Source of the DNA: Rhodococcus sp. (in: high G+C Gram-positive bacteria)
Lineage (GTDB): Bacteria > Actinomycetota > Actinomycetes > Mycobacteriales > Mycobacteriaceae
NCBI GenBank assembly: GCA_012514505.1
Contig: JAAZAD010000416.1
Location: 1-53,802 of the forward strand
DNA length: 53,802 nucleotides
Direction: 5' to 3'
The first letter of the stretch is position 1, and every line of letters begins with the position of its first letter. Both the position numbers and the translations under genes were made by a program. A model generated the notes under the pieces. It saw nothing but the letters and a program-made list of their open reading frames with translations. It was not told the origin of the DNA and made no database searches. This document shows, piece after piece, positions 47,083 to 53,802 of the stretch.

Positions 47083-48999
47083 GTGAGCACACCGCAGGGC
47101 CCCTACCAGCAGAGTTACCGCGAGAGCATCGATGCGCCCGAGAGCTTCTGGCTCGATGCCGCCCGCTCGATCGAGTGGAACACACCGCCGACCAAGGCAT
47201 TGGACGATTCCACCGCTCCGACGTATCGCTGGTTTCCCGACGCGACGATGAACACGTGCGTCAACGCGCTGGATCGTCACGTCCGGGCAGGCCGTGGAGA
47301 TCGTGTCGCGCTCGTCCACGATTCTGCGATGACCGGACAGGTCCGTGAATTCACGTACAGCCAACTGCAGCGCGAGGTCGCGCTGTTCGCCGGCGTGCTG
47401 AAGGATCAGGGGGTCACTGTCGGCGACAGAGTCGTCGTCTACATGCCGATGATTCCCGAAGCGGCGATCGCCATGTTGGCGTGTGCGCGAATCGGTGCCG
47501 TCCACTCCGTCGTGTTCGGCGGATTCGCCGCCAAAGAATTGGCAGCGCGCATCGACGACGCCCAGCCGGTCGTCCTCGTCACCGCGTCCGGGGGTCTCGA
47601 ACCTAATCGCACCGTCGAATATCTGCCGCTGGTCCGCGATGCACTCGAGATGTCGAGCACTCCCCCACACACCGTTGTCGTGAAGTCCCGCACCGAGGTC
47701 GGTGGTTCGGCAGCCGATGTCGACGGTGGCGGTGCCGCATGGTTCGACTGGGACGAACTGGCAAAGGACGCGAAGCCCGCAGATCCCGTCGCCGTCGCCG
47801 CGACCGACCCCCTCTACATCCTCTACACCTCGGGTACCACGGGAAAACCCAAGGGAGTGGTCCGAGACAACGGTGGACATGCGGTCGCCCTGACCTGGTC
47901 GATGAAGAACATCTACGACATCGGAGCCGACGACGTGTGGTGGACCGCCTCCGATGTCGGCTGGGTGGTCGGCCACTCGTACATCGTGTACGGCCCGTTG
48001 TTGGTCGGCGCCACAACGGTCATGTACGAAGGCAAGCCGGTCGGCACTCCGGATGCCGGCGCGTTCTGGCGGGTGATCGAACAGCACCAGGTCGCAGCGT
48101 TGTTCACCGCGCCGACGGCAATACGCGCCATCCGCAAGGTAGATCCTGCTGCCGCGGAGCTCGAGAAATACGACATCTCCTCCCTGCGAACACTGTTCGC
48201 CGCCGGTGAGCGCCTGGACCCGGACACCTACGACTGGGCGAGGAAGACACTCGGCGTGCCGGTGATCGATCATTGGTGGCAGACCGAGACGGGTTGGGCG
48301 ATCTGCGCGAACCTGCGCGGGCTCGAGCCGATGCCCGTGAAATCGGGTTCGCCGACCGTTCCGGTTCCCGGGTATCAGGTCGAGGTAGTCGATCCGACAG
48401 GTAAGCCGGTAGCGGCCGGCACCGAGGGGGCCATCGTCATCCGGCTTCCGCTACCTCCGGGCACCTTGACCGGATTGTGGCGAGACGAGAATCGCTTCCA
48501 CGCGTCGTACCTCGCAGCGTTCGAGGGGTACTACCTCACCGGCGACTCCGGATACCTCGACGAGGACGGATATCTGTTCGTCCTCGGTCGCAGCGACGAC
48601 GTCATCAACGTGGCGGGCCACCGCCTGTCCACCGGCAGCATCGAGGCCGTGGTCGCGTCGCATCCGGCTGTTGCCGAATGCGCGGTGGTCGGAATTCACG
48701 ACGAGCTCAAAGGGCAACGCGCCAGCGGGTACGTGGTCCTCGAATCCGGGGTGGACATCGCTGCGGACGTACTGCGCGACGAACTGGTCGCGATGGTGCG
48801 AGATCAGATCGGGGCGGTCGCAAGCTTCCGCGACGTGACAGTCGTCGAGGCACTACCCAAGACTCGTTCCGGAAAGATCCTCCGCAAGACGATGCGTCAG
48901 ATCGTCGACCACGAGGAGTACACCGTTCCGTCGACGATCGAAGACGTATCCGTGCTGAACGCACTCGAGCAGCAGCTGCGCACACGCGAAGGCACCTGA
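47083..48999 (+). CDS. prpE: Propionyl-CoA synthetase (acyl-CoA synthetase, PrpE-like)
   Basis: The GTG at 47083 is preceded by GGAAGGA at 6 nt and gives 638 residues, the size of PrpE/Acs enzymes. The N-terminus YRESIDAPESFWLDAARSIEW is the usual ACAS_N block. The AMP-binding core contains YTSGTTGKPKG with VVRDNGGHAVALTW, a form typical of PrpE rather than Acs, then HWWQTETGW and a C-terminal catalytic lysine in KTRSGKILRK. It activates propionate (and probably acetate) to the CoA thioester. A frame extending upstream to 46822 crosses the divergent gene and is not real. PrrA follows after 15 bp or less. Confidence 0.9.
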   Translation: MSTPQGPYQQSYRESIDAPESFWLDAARSIEWNTPPTKALDDSTAPTYRWFPDATMNTCVNALDRHVRAGRGDRVALVHDSAMTGQVREFTYSQLQREVALFAGVLKDQGVTVGDRVVVYMPMIPEAAIAMLACARIGAVHSVVFGGFAAKELAARIDDAQPVVLVTASGGLEPNRTVEYLPLVRDALEMSSTPPHTVVVKSRTEVGGSAADVDGGGAAWFDWDELAKDAKPADPVAVAATDPLYILYTSGTTGKPKGVVRDNGGHAVALTWSMKNIYDIGADDVWWTASDVGWVVGHSYIVYGPLLVGATTVMYEGKPVGTPDAGAFWRVIEQHQVAALFTAPTAIRAIRKVDPAAAELEKYDISSLRTLFAAGERLDPDTYDWARKTLGVPVIDHWWQTETGWAICANLRGLEPMPVKSGSPTVPVPGYQVEVVDPTGKPVAAGTEGAIVIRLPLPPGTLTGLWRDENRFHASYLAAFEGYYLTGDSGYLDEDGYLFVLGRSDDVINVAGHRLSTGSIEAVVASHPAVAECAVVGIHDELKGQRASGYVVLESGVDIAADVLRDELVAMVRDQIGAVASFRDVTVVEALPKTRSGKILRKTMRQIVDHEEYTVPSTIEDVSVLNALEQQLRTREGT

Positions 49000-49011
49000 G
49001 GGCACAATGCA

Positions 49012-49728
49012 GTGGTGACCGATTCACCGACAGTTCTGGTCGTCGACGACGACGAAGACGTACGAACGTCCCTGAAGCGGGGCTTGCGTCTCGAGGGCTT
49101 CACCGTGCTCACCGCGGTCGACGGTGCGGATGCCCTGCGCTCGATCAACGACGATCACCCCGATGCGATGGTCCTCGACATGAACATGCCGGTTCTGGAC
49201 GGCACGGGCGTGGTCACCGCATTGCGGGCCATGAACAACGACATCCCGATATGCGTTCTGAGCGCCCGGAACACGGTCGACGACCGAATTTCCGGTCTCG
49301 AGTCCGGTGCCGACGACTATCTCGTGAAGCCGTTCGTTCTCGCCGAGCTCAGTGCCCGTATTCGTGCGATGCTCCGGCGGCGGACGGCTCCTGCCCCTGC
49401 GACCGAAACCGCGGGCAACGGCGCCGCGCCCCTGCGTATCGGTTCGCTCGAGATCGACCTGGCCGGACGTCGCGTCACGGTCGACGGGGTCGAGGTCACC
49501 CTCACCAAACGCGAGTTCGAACTACTCGAAGTGCTCGCCCGCAATACCGGCATCGTGCTGAGTCGTGAACGACTGCTCGAACTCGTCTGGGGGTACGACT
49601 TCGTCGCCGACACCAACGTCGTCGATGTGTTCGTCGGCTATCTGCGTCGAAAGTTCGAGGCCGACGGTGCACCACGGCTGTTGCACACGGTGCGTGGTGT
49701 GGGATTCGTGCTCAGGGAGAGCCCGTGA
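49012..49728 (+). CDS. prrA: PrrA-type response regulator
   Basis: A 238-residue OmpR-family regulator. Receiver: [10 protein letters not shown], phospho-acceptor Asp56 in [11 protein letters not shown], Lys106 in YLVKPF. DNA-binding winged helix (about 140-235) with [15 protein letters not shown] and [15 protein letters not shown]. The near-complete match to remembered M. tuberculosis PrrA blocks ([20 protein letters not shown]) supports the name. Two adjacent GTGs (49012, 49015) are possible starts. The stop overlaps the prrB start by GTGA. In mycobacteria PrrAB controls energy and lipid metabolism and early intracellular growth. Confidence 0.93.
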   Translation: MVTDSPTVLVVDDDEDVRTSLKRGLRLEGFTVLTAVDGADALRSINDDHPDAMVLDMNMPVLDGTGVVTALRAMNNDIPICVLSARNTVDDRISGLESGADDYLVKPFVLAELSARIRAMLRRRTAPAPATETAGNGAAPLRIGSLEIDLAGRRVTVDGVEVTLTKREFELLEVLARNTGIVLSRERLLELVWGYDFVADTNVVDVFVGYLRRKFEADGAPRLLHTVRGVGFVLRESP

Positions 49729-51056
49729 AGCGCTCGTTCTCACTCCGAACCCGTGTCGCCGCGGCGACGGCACTGGGCGCAACCATCGTCGTCGTGGCAC
49801 TCGGCATCTTCGTGTCGATGGCCATCAGCCGCAACAACTTGGCGGAGCTGGACCGTCGCCTCGAGACGGCGTCCGATGTACTGGTTCCGAATGCGGCCAC
49901 CGCAGGGTTGTTCCTCGGCGCAATCGGCGACGAAGGCTCGTTCGCGGTCACCGTGCGTTCTGCCGGCGGCCAGGTCATCGTCAGCACCCCCACCCGATTG
50001 CCCGAACTCGAACCCGGGTGGGGCAACGCGGAAGTCGACGGCACTCGGTACCGGGTGTTCACTGCGCAGGTGCCCGTGATCGGCGCCCTGGCCTCGATCG
50101 CGGTCCCGTACTCCGACGCCCAGAGCGCCACCGCGAATCAGAACCGTCAGGTCGTTGTGGTCGGGGTGATCGCGGTCGCCTCGGCCACCGCACTCGGCTG
50201 GTTGTTCGGCGGCCGTGCGGTGCGACCTCTCGTCGAACTCACCCACCGCATCTCGCGACGCGACACACATCTGACACCGACCACGTCGGGAGTGCGCGAG
50301 GCCGATGAACTGGCTGCGGCGGCGGAGTCGATGCTGCGCGACGTGTCCGAGGCCCAGACCGCGACCACCGCTGCCCTTGCCACCGCCCGAGACTTTGCTG
50401 CCGTATCCGCCCACGAGATCCGCACGCCGCTCACCGCAATGCGCACGGACATCGAAGTACTTCGGGCACACGAGTTGCCCGCCGACGAGCGTTCCGAGAT
50501 TCTCGGCGATCTGGCCCGTTCGCAGGGTCGGGTGGAGTCGACGCTCTCCGACCTCGAGCGGTTGGCAAAGGGTGAACTGTCGAGCGAGAAAGACTTCGTC
50601 GACTGCAATCTGGGCGAAATCTGTGACGTCGTGGCCGACGACGCCAAAAGAACACATCCTGGCGTACAGGTCACCATCGCCGCCGCCGACCTCACCGTGC
50701 GCGGTCTACCCGGCGGAATCCGGCTCACCCTCGGCAATGCGATCACCAACGCGGTCCGTCACGGCGGCGCCGAGCACGTCCACATCACGCTCACCCCATC
50801 CCAATCCACCGCGGGCGCAGTCTTCACCATCGACGACGACGGCTCCGGAATCCCCGAATCGGACCGCACCGTCGTATTCGAGCGCTTCCAGCGCGGAAGC
50901 CGCGTAACCAAGAGCGGTTCCGGTCTCGGGTTGGCTCTCGTTGCCCAGCAGGCGGCGTTGCACGGCGGTCGCGCATTCTTCACGGACAGCCCACTCGGAG
51001 GTGCGCGTCTCGTGGTCACGTTGCACGAGGCTGCGCCCACCGGCATCGAATCCTGA
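49725..51056 (+). CDS. prrB: PrrB-type sensor histidine kinase
   Basis: The 443-residue kinase has a membrane helix near the N-terminus (about 10-35), an extracellular sensor part (about 36-140), a second helix (about 145-163), a HAMP segment, the H box [16 protein letters not shown] and ATPase motifs [21 protein letters not shown] and GSGLGLALV. The length is close to mycobacterial PrrB. It overlaps prrA by 4 nt as GTGA, so both are translated in step. Signal unknown. Its stop lies 4 bp from the convergent TetR gene. Confidence 0.93.
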   Translation: MKRSFSLRTRVAAATALGATIVVVALGIFVSMAISRNNLAELDRRLETASDVLVPNAATAGLFLGAIGDEGSFAVTVRSAGGQVIVSTPTRLPELEPGWGNAEVDGTRYRVFTAQVPVIGALASIAVPYSDAQSATANQNRQVVVVGVIAVASATALGWLFGGRAVRPLVELTHRISRRDTHLTPTTSGVREADELAAAAESMLRDVSEAQTATTAALATARDFAAVSAHEIRTPLTAMRTDIEVLRAHELPADERSEILGDLARSQGRVESTLSDLERLAKGELSSEKDFVDCNLGEICDVVADDAKRTHPGVQVTIAAADLTVRGLPGGIRLTLGNAITNAVRHGGAEHVHITLTPSQSTAGAVFTIDDDGSGIPESDRTVVFERFQRGSRVTKSGSGLGLALVAQQAALHGGRAFFTDSPLGGARLVVTLHEAAPTGIES

Positions 51057-51060
51057 GCGA

Positions 51061-51621
51061 TCAGCGAACCGGACGGTCGAGAATGATCGAGCCCGCACGG
51101 ACACGAACCTGCTCGGTGGTGAACCCAGGGTGATCAGCGGCAAGGAAATGAACGCCGATCGCCATGCAGAATGCAAGCAGGCTGCGGGCCTCCACCTCCT
51201 CCGGGTCGTCACAGACCGTGCCGAGCGCGTCACGGATCAGCTGCATACGCCGGTTGTCCACGCGGCGGAGACGCTCGTTGACCGCGTCGTCTCGGCGCGC
51301 CCACGTGCGGACCGCAAGGTCGATGGGAAGCAACCGGTCGCCCGAGAAGGTGAGCTGACCGGCCAGGCGGGCCTTGTCGAGGGCGTCGCCGTCCGCTTCC
51401 GCGATCCGTTCGAAGACGTCGTCGACGCTCTCTCGCTCCCAGGCATCCAGCATCTCCCCCAGCAGTTCGTCACGGTCGGCGAAGTAGCCGTAGAACCCGC
51501 CTTTGGTGACACCGAGCGCCTTGGCCAGCGCTTCGACGCGCACGCTGTCCACCCCGCCCACAGCAAGGGCCTGCAGACCCTCCTCGATCCACGCCTCGCG
51601 TCGTGTACGTAGCGCTCCCAT
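51061..51621 (-). CDS. TetR-family transcriptional regulator
   Basis: From the ATG at 51621 the protein has 186 residues: helix-turn-helix with EGLQALAVGGVDSVRVEALA and GVTKGGFYGYFADRDELL (about 15-52), then a C-terminal ligand and dimer domain (TTRRAR-like pattern with LAFCMAIGVHFLAADHP). GGAGG lies 11 nt upstream. Two operator-like sites at 51653-51702 precede the gene and resemble those of the DUF2867 gene at 43867, so both are probably one small regulon. A start at 51684 would read into the operator and is not accepted. Confidence 0.92.
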   Translation of the reverse strand: MGALRTRREAWIEEGLQALAVGGVDSVRVEALAKALGVTKGGFYGYFADRDELLGEMLDAWERESVDDVFERIAEADGDALDKARLAGQLTFSGDRLLPIDLAVRTWARRDDAVNERLRRVDNRRMQLIRDALGTVCDDPEEVEARSLLAFCMAIGVHFLAADHPGFTTEQVRVRAGSIILDRPVR

Positions 51622-51652
51622 TCGCGATCCGACCTCCTCCGAAAACAATCCT

Positions 51653-51702
51653 TGTACGCAGCCGAATAATAGGGCTACAGTCACGTTGTACGCGACCGTG
51701 CA
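51653..51702. promoter_or_regulatory. Two TetR-type operators and promoter core beside the TetR gene
   Basis: Sites TGTACGCAGCCGAATA (51653-51668) and TGTACGCGACCGTGCA (51687-51702) flank GGGCTACAGT (51672-51681), reproducing the operator/-10/operator spacing of 43791-43844. The right-hand sites match at 12 of 16 positions. The conserved -10 TACAGT points away from tetR, to the right; the tetR-sense strand offers TATTAT as a candidate -10 in the same segment. Confidence 0.6.
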
Positions 51703-51735
51703 ACGGGCGAGGTCCTCTCCGGCCCTTCGCCTCTG

Positions 51736-51885
51736 CTACTCCTTCTGGTCGCATCCGGATTGCTGATCGGAGCCCGCCGAGCCAACCACACCGACGAACT
51801 CGCTCGGCGGAATGTTGTGCATGATTCCGTGTGCCTGATGAATTCCTCGAACGAAGTCGAGTAATGCCTGCGTAAAAGTGTTCAT
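51736..51885 (-). CDS. Possible 49-residue small protein
   Basis: Starting at an ATG at 51885 (GGAG three nt upstream; another ATG at 51894), the frame encodes MNTFTQALLDFVRGIHQAHG followed by IMHNIPPSEFVGVVGSAGSD and a polar end. The first 20 residues would form an amphipathic helix. Codon third positions are less GC-rich than in neighbours. It lies alone between the TetR operators and the divergent AraC-type gene. No family is recognised and it may be non-coding. Confidence 0.4.
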   Translation of the reverse strand: MNTFTQALLDFVRGIHQAHGIMHNIPPSEFVGVVGSAGSDQQSGCDQKE

Positions 51886-51956
51886 GCACTCCATGGTCTG
51901 CGGGGCGCATCGCCGGCAACAGTGGCACGAATGACATTGTTCGATAAAATCGTGCC

Positions 51957-52934
51957 ATGACGCTCGCACACCCTGGAACGGTGGCGGTTCTGGCATACGA
52001 CGGCATGACCACCTTCGAGATGGGGATCGTCGTCGAGATGTTCGGTCTGTCCTGGTCCGACATGGATCAACCGTGGTACGACTTGAAGATCGTCGCCGAG
52101 GGAACACGACCCGTCCGCACCATCGGCGGGGCGACACTGTCCACACCGCACGGTCTCGACGAACTCTCGGCTGCGGACACCGTCGTGATCCCCAGCGTCG
52201 AGAATCCCGACGAACCGACTTCCGCGGAACTCATCGACGCACTTCGCACCTCACACGCTCGCGGCTCCCGCATCGTGTCGATCTGCTCCGGGGCTTTCGC
52301 GCTCGCCAACGCAGGACTGTTGGACGGGCGCAGAGCCACAACACATTGGCGCTATTCGGAGCGATTGCGTGAGCGGTACCCACTGGTCGCGGTCGATCCG
52401 GATCCGCTGTACGTCGACGACGGCGAAATTCTCACCAGCGCCGGATGCGCGGCGGGGCTCGATCTGTGTCTGCACATCGTGCGACGCGATCTCGGCGCCA
52501 CCGTCGCCAATCAGGTTGCCCGGCGCATGGTGATTGCTCCGCACCGTGCCGGCGGACAAGCTCAGTACATCGAGTCCCCCGTTGCCCGCGACCCGGACGA
52601 CGAGCAGCTACGCCAGACTCTCGAATGGGCTCAGGACAACCTCGACCGGCCGCTGCGCGTCATCGACCTCGCCAGGCACTCGGACATGTCATTGCGCACG
52701 TTCATCCGCCGCTTCGGCGCCTCCACCGGAACCAGTCCGAACCAGTGGCTCACCGACCGGAGGATCCAGCGCGCCCTGGAATTGCTCGAGAGCACCGATA
52801 TGCCGATCGAACAGATCGCCACTACAACGGGTTTCGCCAGCCCTGTGACACTGCGGCACCACTTCTCAGCCCGCACCGGAACCAGCCCGACCGCCTATCG
52901 ACGCACCTTCCGCGAGTCACCGACCTCGGCATGA
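51957..52934 (+). CDS. GlxA/FtrA-type AraC-family regulator
   Basis: The 325-residue protein has a DJ-1/PfpI-like N-terminal domain (about 8-180) with VAVLAYDGMTTFEMGIVVEMFGL and the nucleophile-elbow-like SICSGAFALA, and a C-terminal AraC domain (about 220-320) with two helix-turn-helices: RVIDLARHSDMSLRTFIRRF and PIEQIATTTGFASPVTLRHHF. Such regulators, often activators, sense small amino- or quaternary-ammonium compounds in other bacteria. The gene is preceded by about 60 bp of AT-richer DNA (TTGTTCGATAAAATCG) likely holding its promoter, and closed by a hairpin shared with the FKBP gene. Confidence 0.93.
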   Translation: MTLAHPGTVAVLAYDGMTTFEMGIVVEMFGLSWSDMDQPWYDLKIVAEGTRPVRTIGGATLSTPHGLDELSAADTVVIPSVENPDEPTSAELIDALRTSHARGSRIVSICSGAFALANAGLLDGRRATTHWRYSERLRERYPLVAVDPDPLYVDDGEILTSAGCAAGLDLCLHIVRRDLGATVANQVARRMVIAPHRAGGQAQYIESPVARDPDDEQLRQTLEWAQDNLDRPLRVIDLARHSDMSLRTFIRRFGASTGTSPNQWLTDRRIQRALELLESTDMPIEQIATTTGFASPVTLRHHFSARTGTSPTAYRRTFRESPTSA

Positions 52935-52941
52935 GAACACG

Positions 52942-52978
52942 AGAAAGCCCCGCATCGCGGTGCGATGCGGGGCTTTCT
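52942..52978. terminator. Bidirectional terminator between the AraC-type and FKBP genes
   Basis: A perfect 17-bp stem (52942-52958 and 52962-52978) with the 3-nt loop GGT; the outer end is AGAAAG/CTTTCT, giving short A and T tracts on both sides. It lies between converging genes and can end both transcripts. Confidence 0.9.
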
Positions 52979-52990
52979 GACAAGAACTTC

Positions 52991-53350
52991 TTACTGCACG
53001 TCGAGCAGGTCGATGACGAAGACCAGAGTCTTACCGGACAGCTGGTGTCCGGCACCGGCGGGACCGTAAGCCAACTCCGGCGGAATGGTCAGCTGACGAC
53101 GCCCGCCGACCTTCATGCCGGGGATGCCGTCCTGCCAGCCCTTGATCAGGCCACGCAGCGGGAACTTGATGGATTCGCCGCGGCTCCACGAGGAGTCGAA
53201 CTCTTCTCCGGACTCGAACTCCACCCCCACGTAGTGCACTTCCACGGTTCCACCGGGCACGGCCTCGGCGCCGTCACCTTCCACCAGGTCCTTGATGACC
53301 AGGTCGAGTGGTGCGGGTCCTTCTTGGAACTCGATCTCGGGCTTGCTCAT
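52991..53350 (-). CDS. FKBP-type peptidyl-prolyl isomerase
   Basis: A 119-residue single-domain FKBP: VEVHYVGVEFESGEEFDSSW, FPLRGLIKGWQDGIPGMKVGG and LAYGPAGAGHQLSGKTLVFVIDLLDV contain the family's proline-isomerase pocket residues (Tyr, Asp, Phe, Trp, Tyr). No signal peptide, so cytosolic. AGGAGGA precedes the ATG at 53350. It lies 47 bp after the citrate synthase gene on the same strand, an order I recall from corynebacteria and other relatives, so read-through from gltA is likely. Confidence 0.95.
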   Translation of the reverse strand: MSKPEIEFQEGPAPLDLVIKDLVEGDGAEAVPGGTVEVHYVGVEFESGEEFDSSWSRGESIKFPLRGLIKGWQDGIPGMKVGGRRQLTIPPELAYGPAGAGHQLSGKTLVFVIDLLDVQ

Positions 53351-53397
53351 GGGGGTCCTCCTCGAGAGGGCTCTCGTTGTCGTCGTCGACCGCTGAT

Positions 53398-53802
53398 TCA
53401 GCGGCGAGCGGCGATGTCCTGGTAATCGCGTTCGGTGTATCCGGTGTAGATCTGCCGCGGACGGCCGATCTTCGTTGCCGGATCCTCGTGCATCTCCCGC
53501 CAGTGCGCAATCCACCCGGGCAGGCGGCCCATGGCGAACAACACTGTGAACATACGCGTCGGGAAGCCCATCGCGCGGTAGATCAGGCCAGTGTAGAAGT
53601 CGACGTTCGGGTACAGCTTGCGCTCGATGAAGTAGTCGTCGGTGAGCGCGGCTTCCTCGAGGGCCATCGCGATCTCGAGGAGTTCGTCGTCGCCGCCGAG
53701 CTTGTCGAGGATGGTGTGAGCCGCTTCCTTGGCGATCGCAGCGCGGGGGTCGTAGTTGCGGTAGACGCGGTGCCCGAAGCCCATGAGCTTCACGCCGTCT
53801 TC
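53398..53802 (-). CDS. gltA: Citrate synthase, C-terminal part (cut by the window edge)
   Basis: The last 135 or so codons of citrate synthase are present, from [21 protein letters not shown] (broken at the edge) to the stop at 53398. GFGHRVY carries the active-site histidine region, and [16 protein letters not shown] and [13 protein letters not shown] are family hallmarks with the catalytic Asp in NVDFY. The ending [15 protein letters not shown] is typical of the hexameric bacterial type. The 5' part lies outside the window. Confidence 0.97.
   Translation of the reverse strand, partial: EDGVKLMGFGHRVYRNYDPRAAIAKEAAHTILDKLGGDDELLEIAMALEEAALTDDYFIERKLYPNVDFYTGLIYRAMGFPTRMFTVLFAMGRLPGWIAHWREMHEDPATKIGRPRQIYTGYTERDYQDIAARR

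Noticed and set aside
47056..48273. 405-codon leftward frame opposite the propionyl-CoA synthetase gene
   Set aside because: Antisense to a gene with intact catalytic motifs; a GC-bias shadow.
51674..51864. Rightward open stretch with a Leu-rich hydrophobic run (PSPLLLLLVASGLLIG)
   Set aside because: Resembles a membrane helix but has no ATG, GTG or TTG before the hydrophobic part and opposes the possible 49-residue frame.

Overview
The window is high-GC actinobacterial DNA, most likely from Rhodococcus or a close mycolic-acid-containing relative. The evidence is gene content: mycobacterial-type echA6, accD3, prrA/prrB, a three-domain LigD, Rv0909/Rv0910-like proteins, MMPL and SARP proteins, GTG/TTG starts and many 4-nt NTGA gene overlaps. 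From memory, several of these genes lie near each other in the Mycobacterium tuberculosis gltA2-to-ligD stretch, so the window looks like a shuffled but ancestral chromosomal segment, not a mobile island. No integrase, transposase, CRISPR array or phage module was seen.

Left part (1-12.5 kb): a small acyl-carrier/ketosynthase III unit behind a 24-bp palindrome; an 800-bp stretch without genes leading to tRNA-Arg(CCU) with a small excisionase-like gene beside it; a coupled pair of secreted proteins, one a lipase-fold protein whose catalytic Ser and His are missing; DUF2252 coupled to the NHEJ ligase LigD; a solute-binding lipoprotein; a solute-binding/VWA protein; and an Rv0910-like START protein.

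Middle (12.5-26 kb): two acetate/monocarboxylate symporter modules. The second ends a leftward, almost wholly overlapping gene chain: lipoprotein lipase, MmcQ/YjbR, LytS kinase, LytTR regulator, small membrane protein, symporter. Between lytS and lytR lies the most unusual structure in the window: six miniature reading frames in series, every junction a 4-nt ATGA or GTGA overlap, the last units built from a 20-bp tandem repeat that runs into the lytR start codon. Then come an Rv0909-like antitoxin, a metallo-beta-lactamase-fold hydrolase, echA6 (lacking both catalytic glutamates), a flavin oxidoreductase, a second secreted lipase and a phospholipase D.

Right part (26-54 kb): a SARP-type ATPase regulator, an MMPL exporter, an aldo-keto reductase, a methyltransferase, a small exported protein, an alcohol dehydrogenase/tautomerase operon with a divergent TetR and two operators, an ABC-F ATPase, an EF-G-binding zinc protein, an XRE/membrane protein/NatAB-like ABC exporter operon with a probably leaderless promoter, accD3, a DUF2867 gene sharing a two-operator promoter with a TetR gene 8 kb away, an iron-regulated siderophore-binding lipoprotein, propionyl-CoA synthetase, PrrA/PrrB, an AraC/GlxA-type regulator, FKBP and the truncated 3' part of citrate synthase.

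Taken together the segment combines central carbon and acyl-CoA supply (gltA, prpE, accD3, echA6, symporters, lipases) with several local regulators. Function calls rest on motif recognition by eye; no database search was run.
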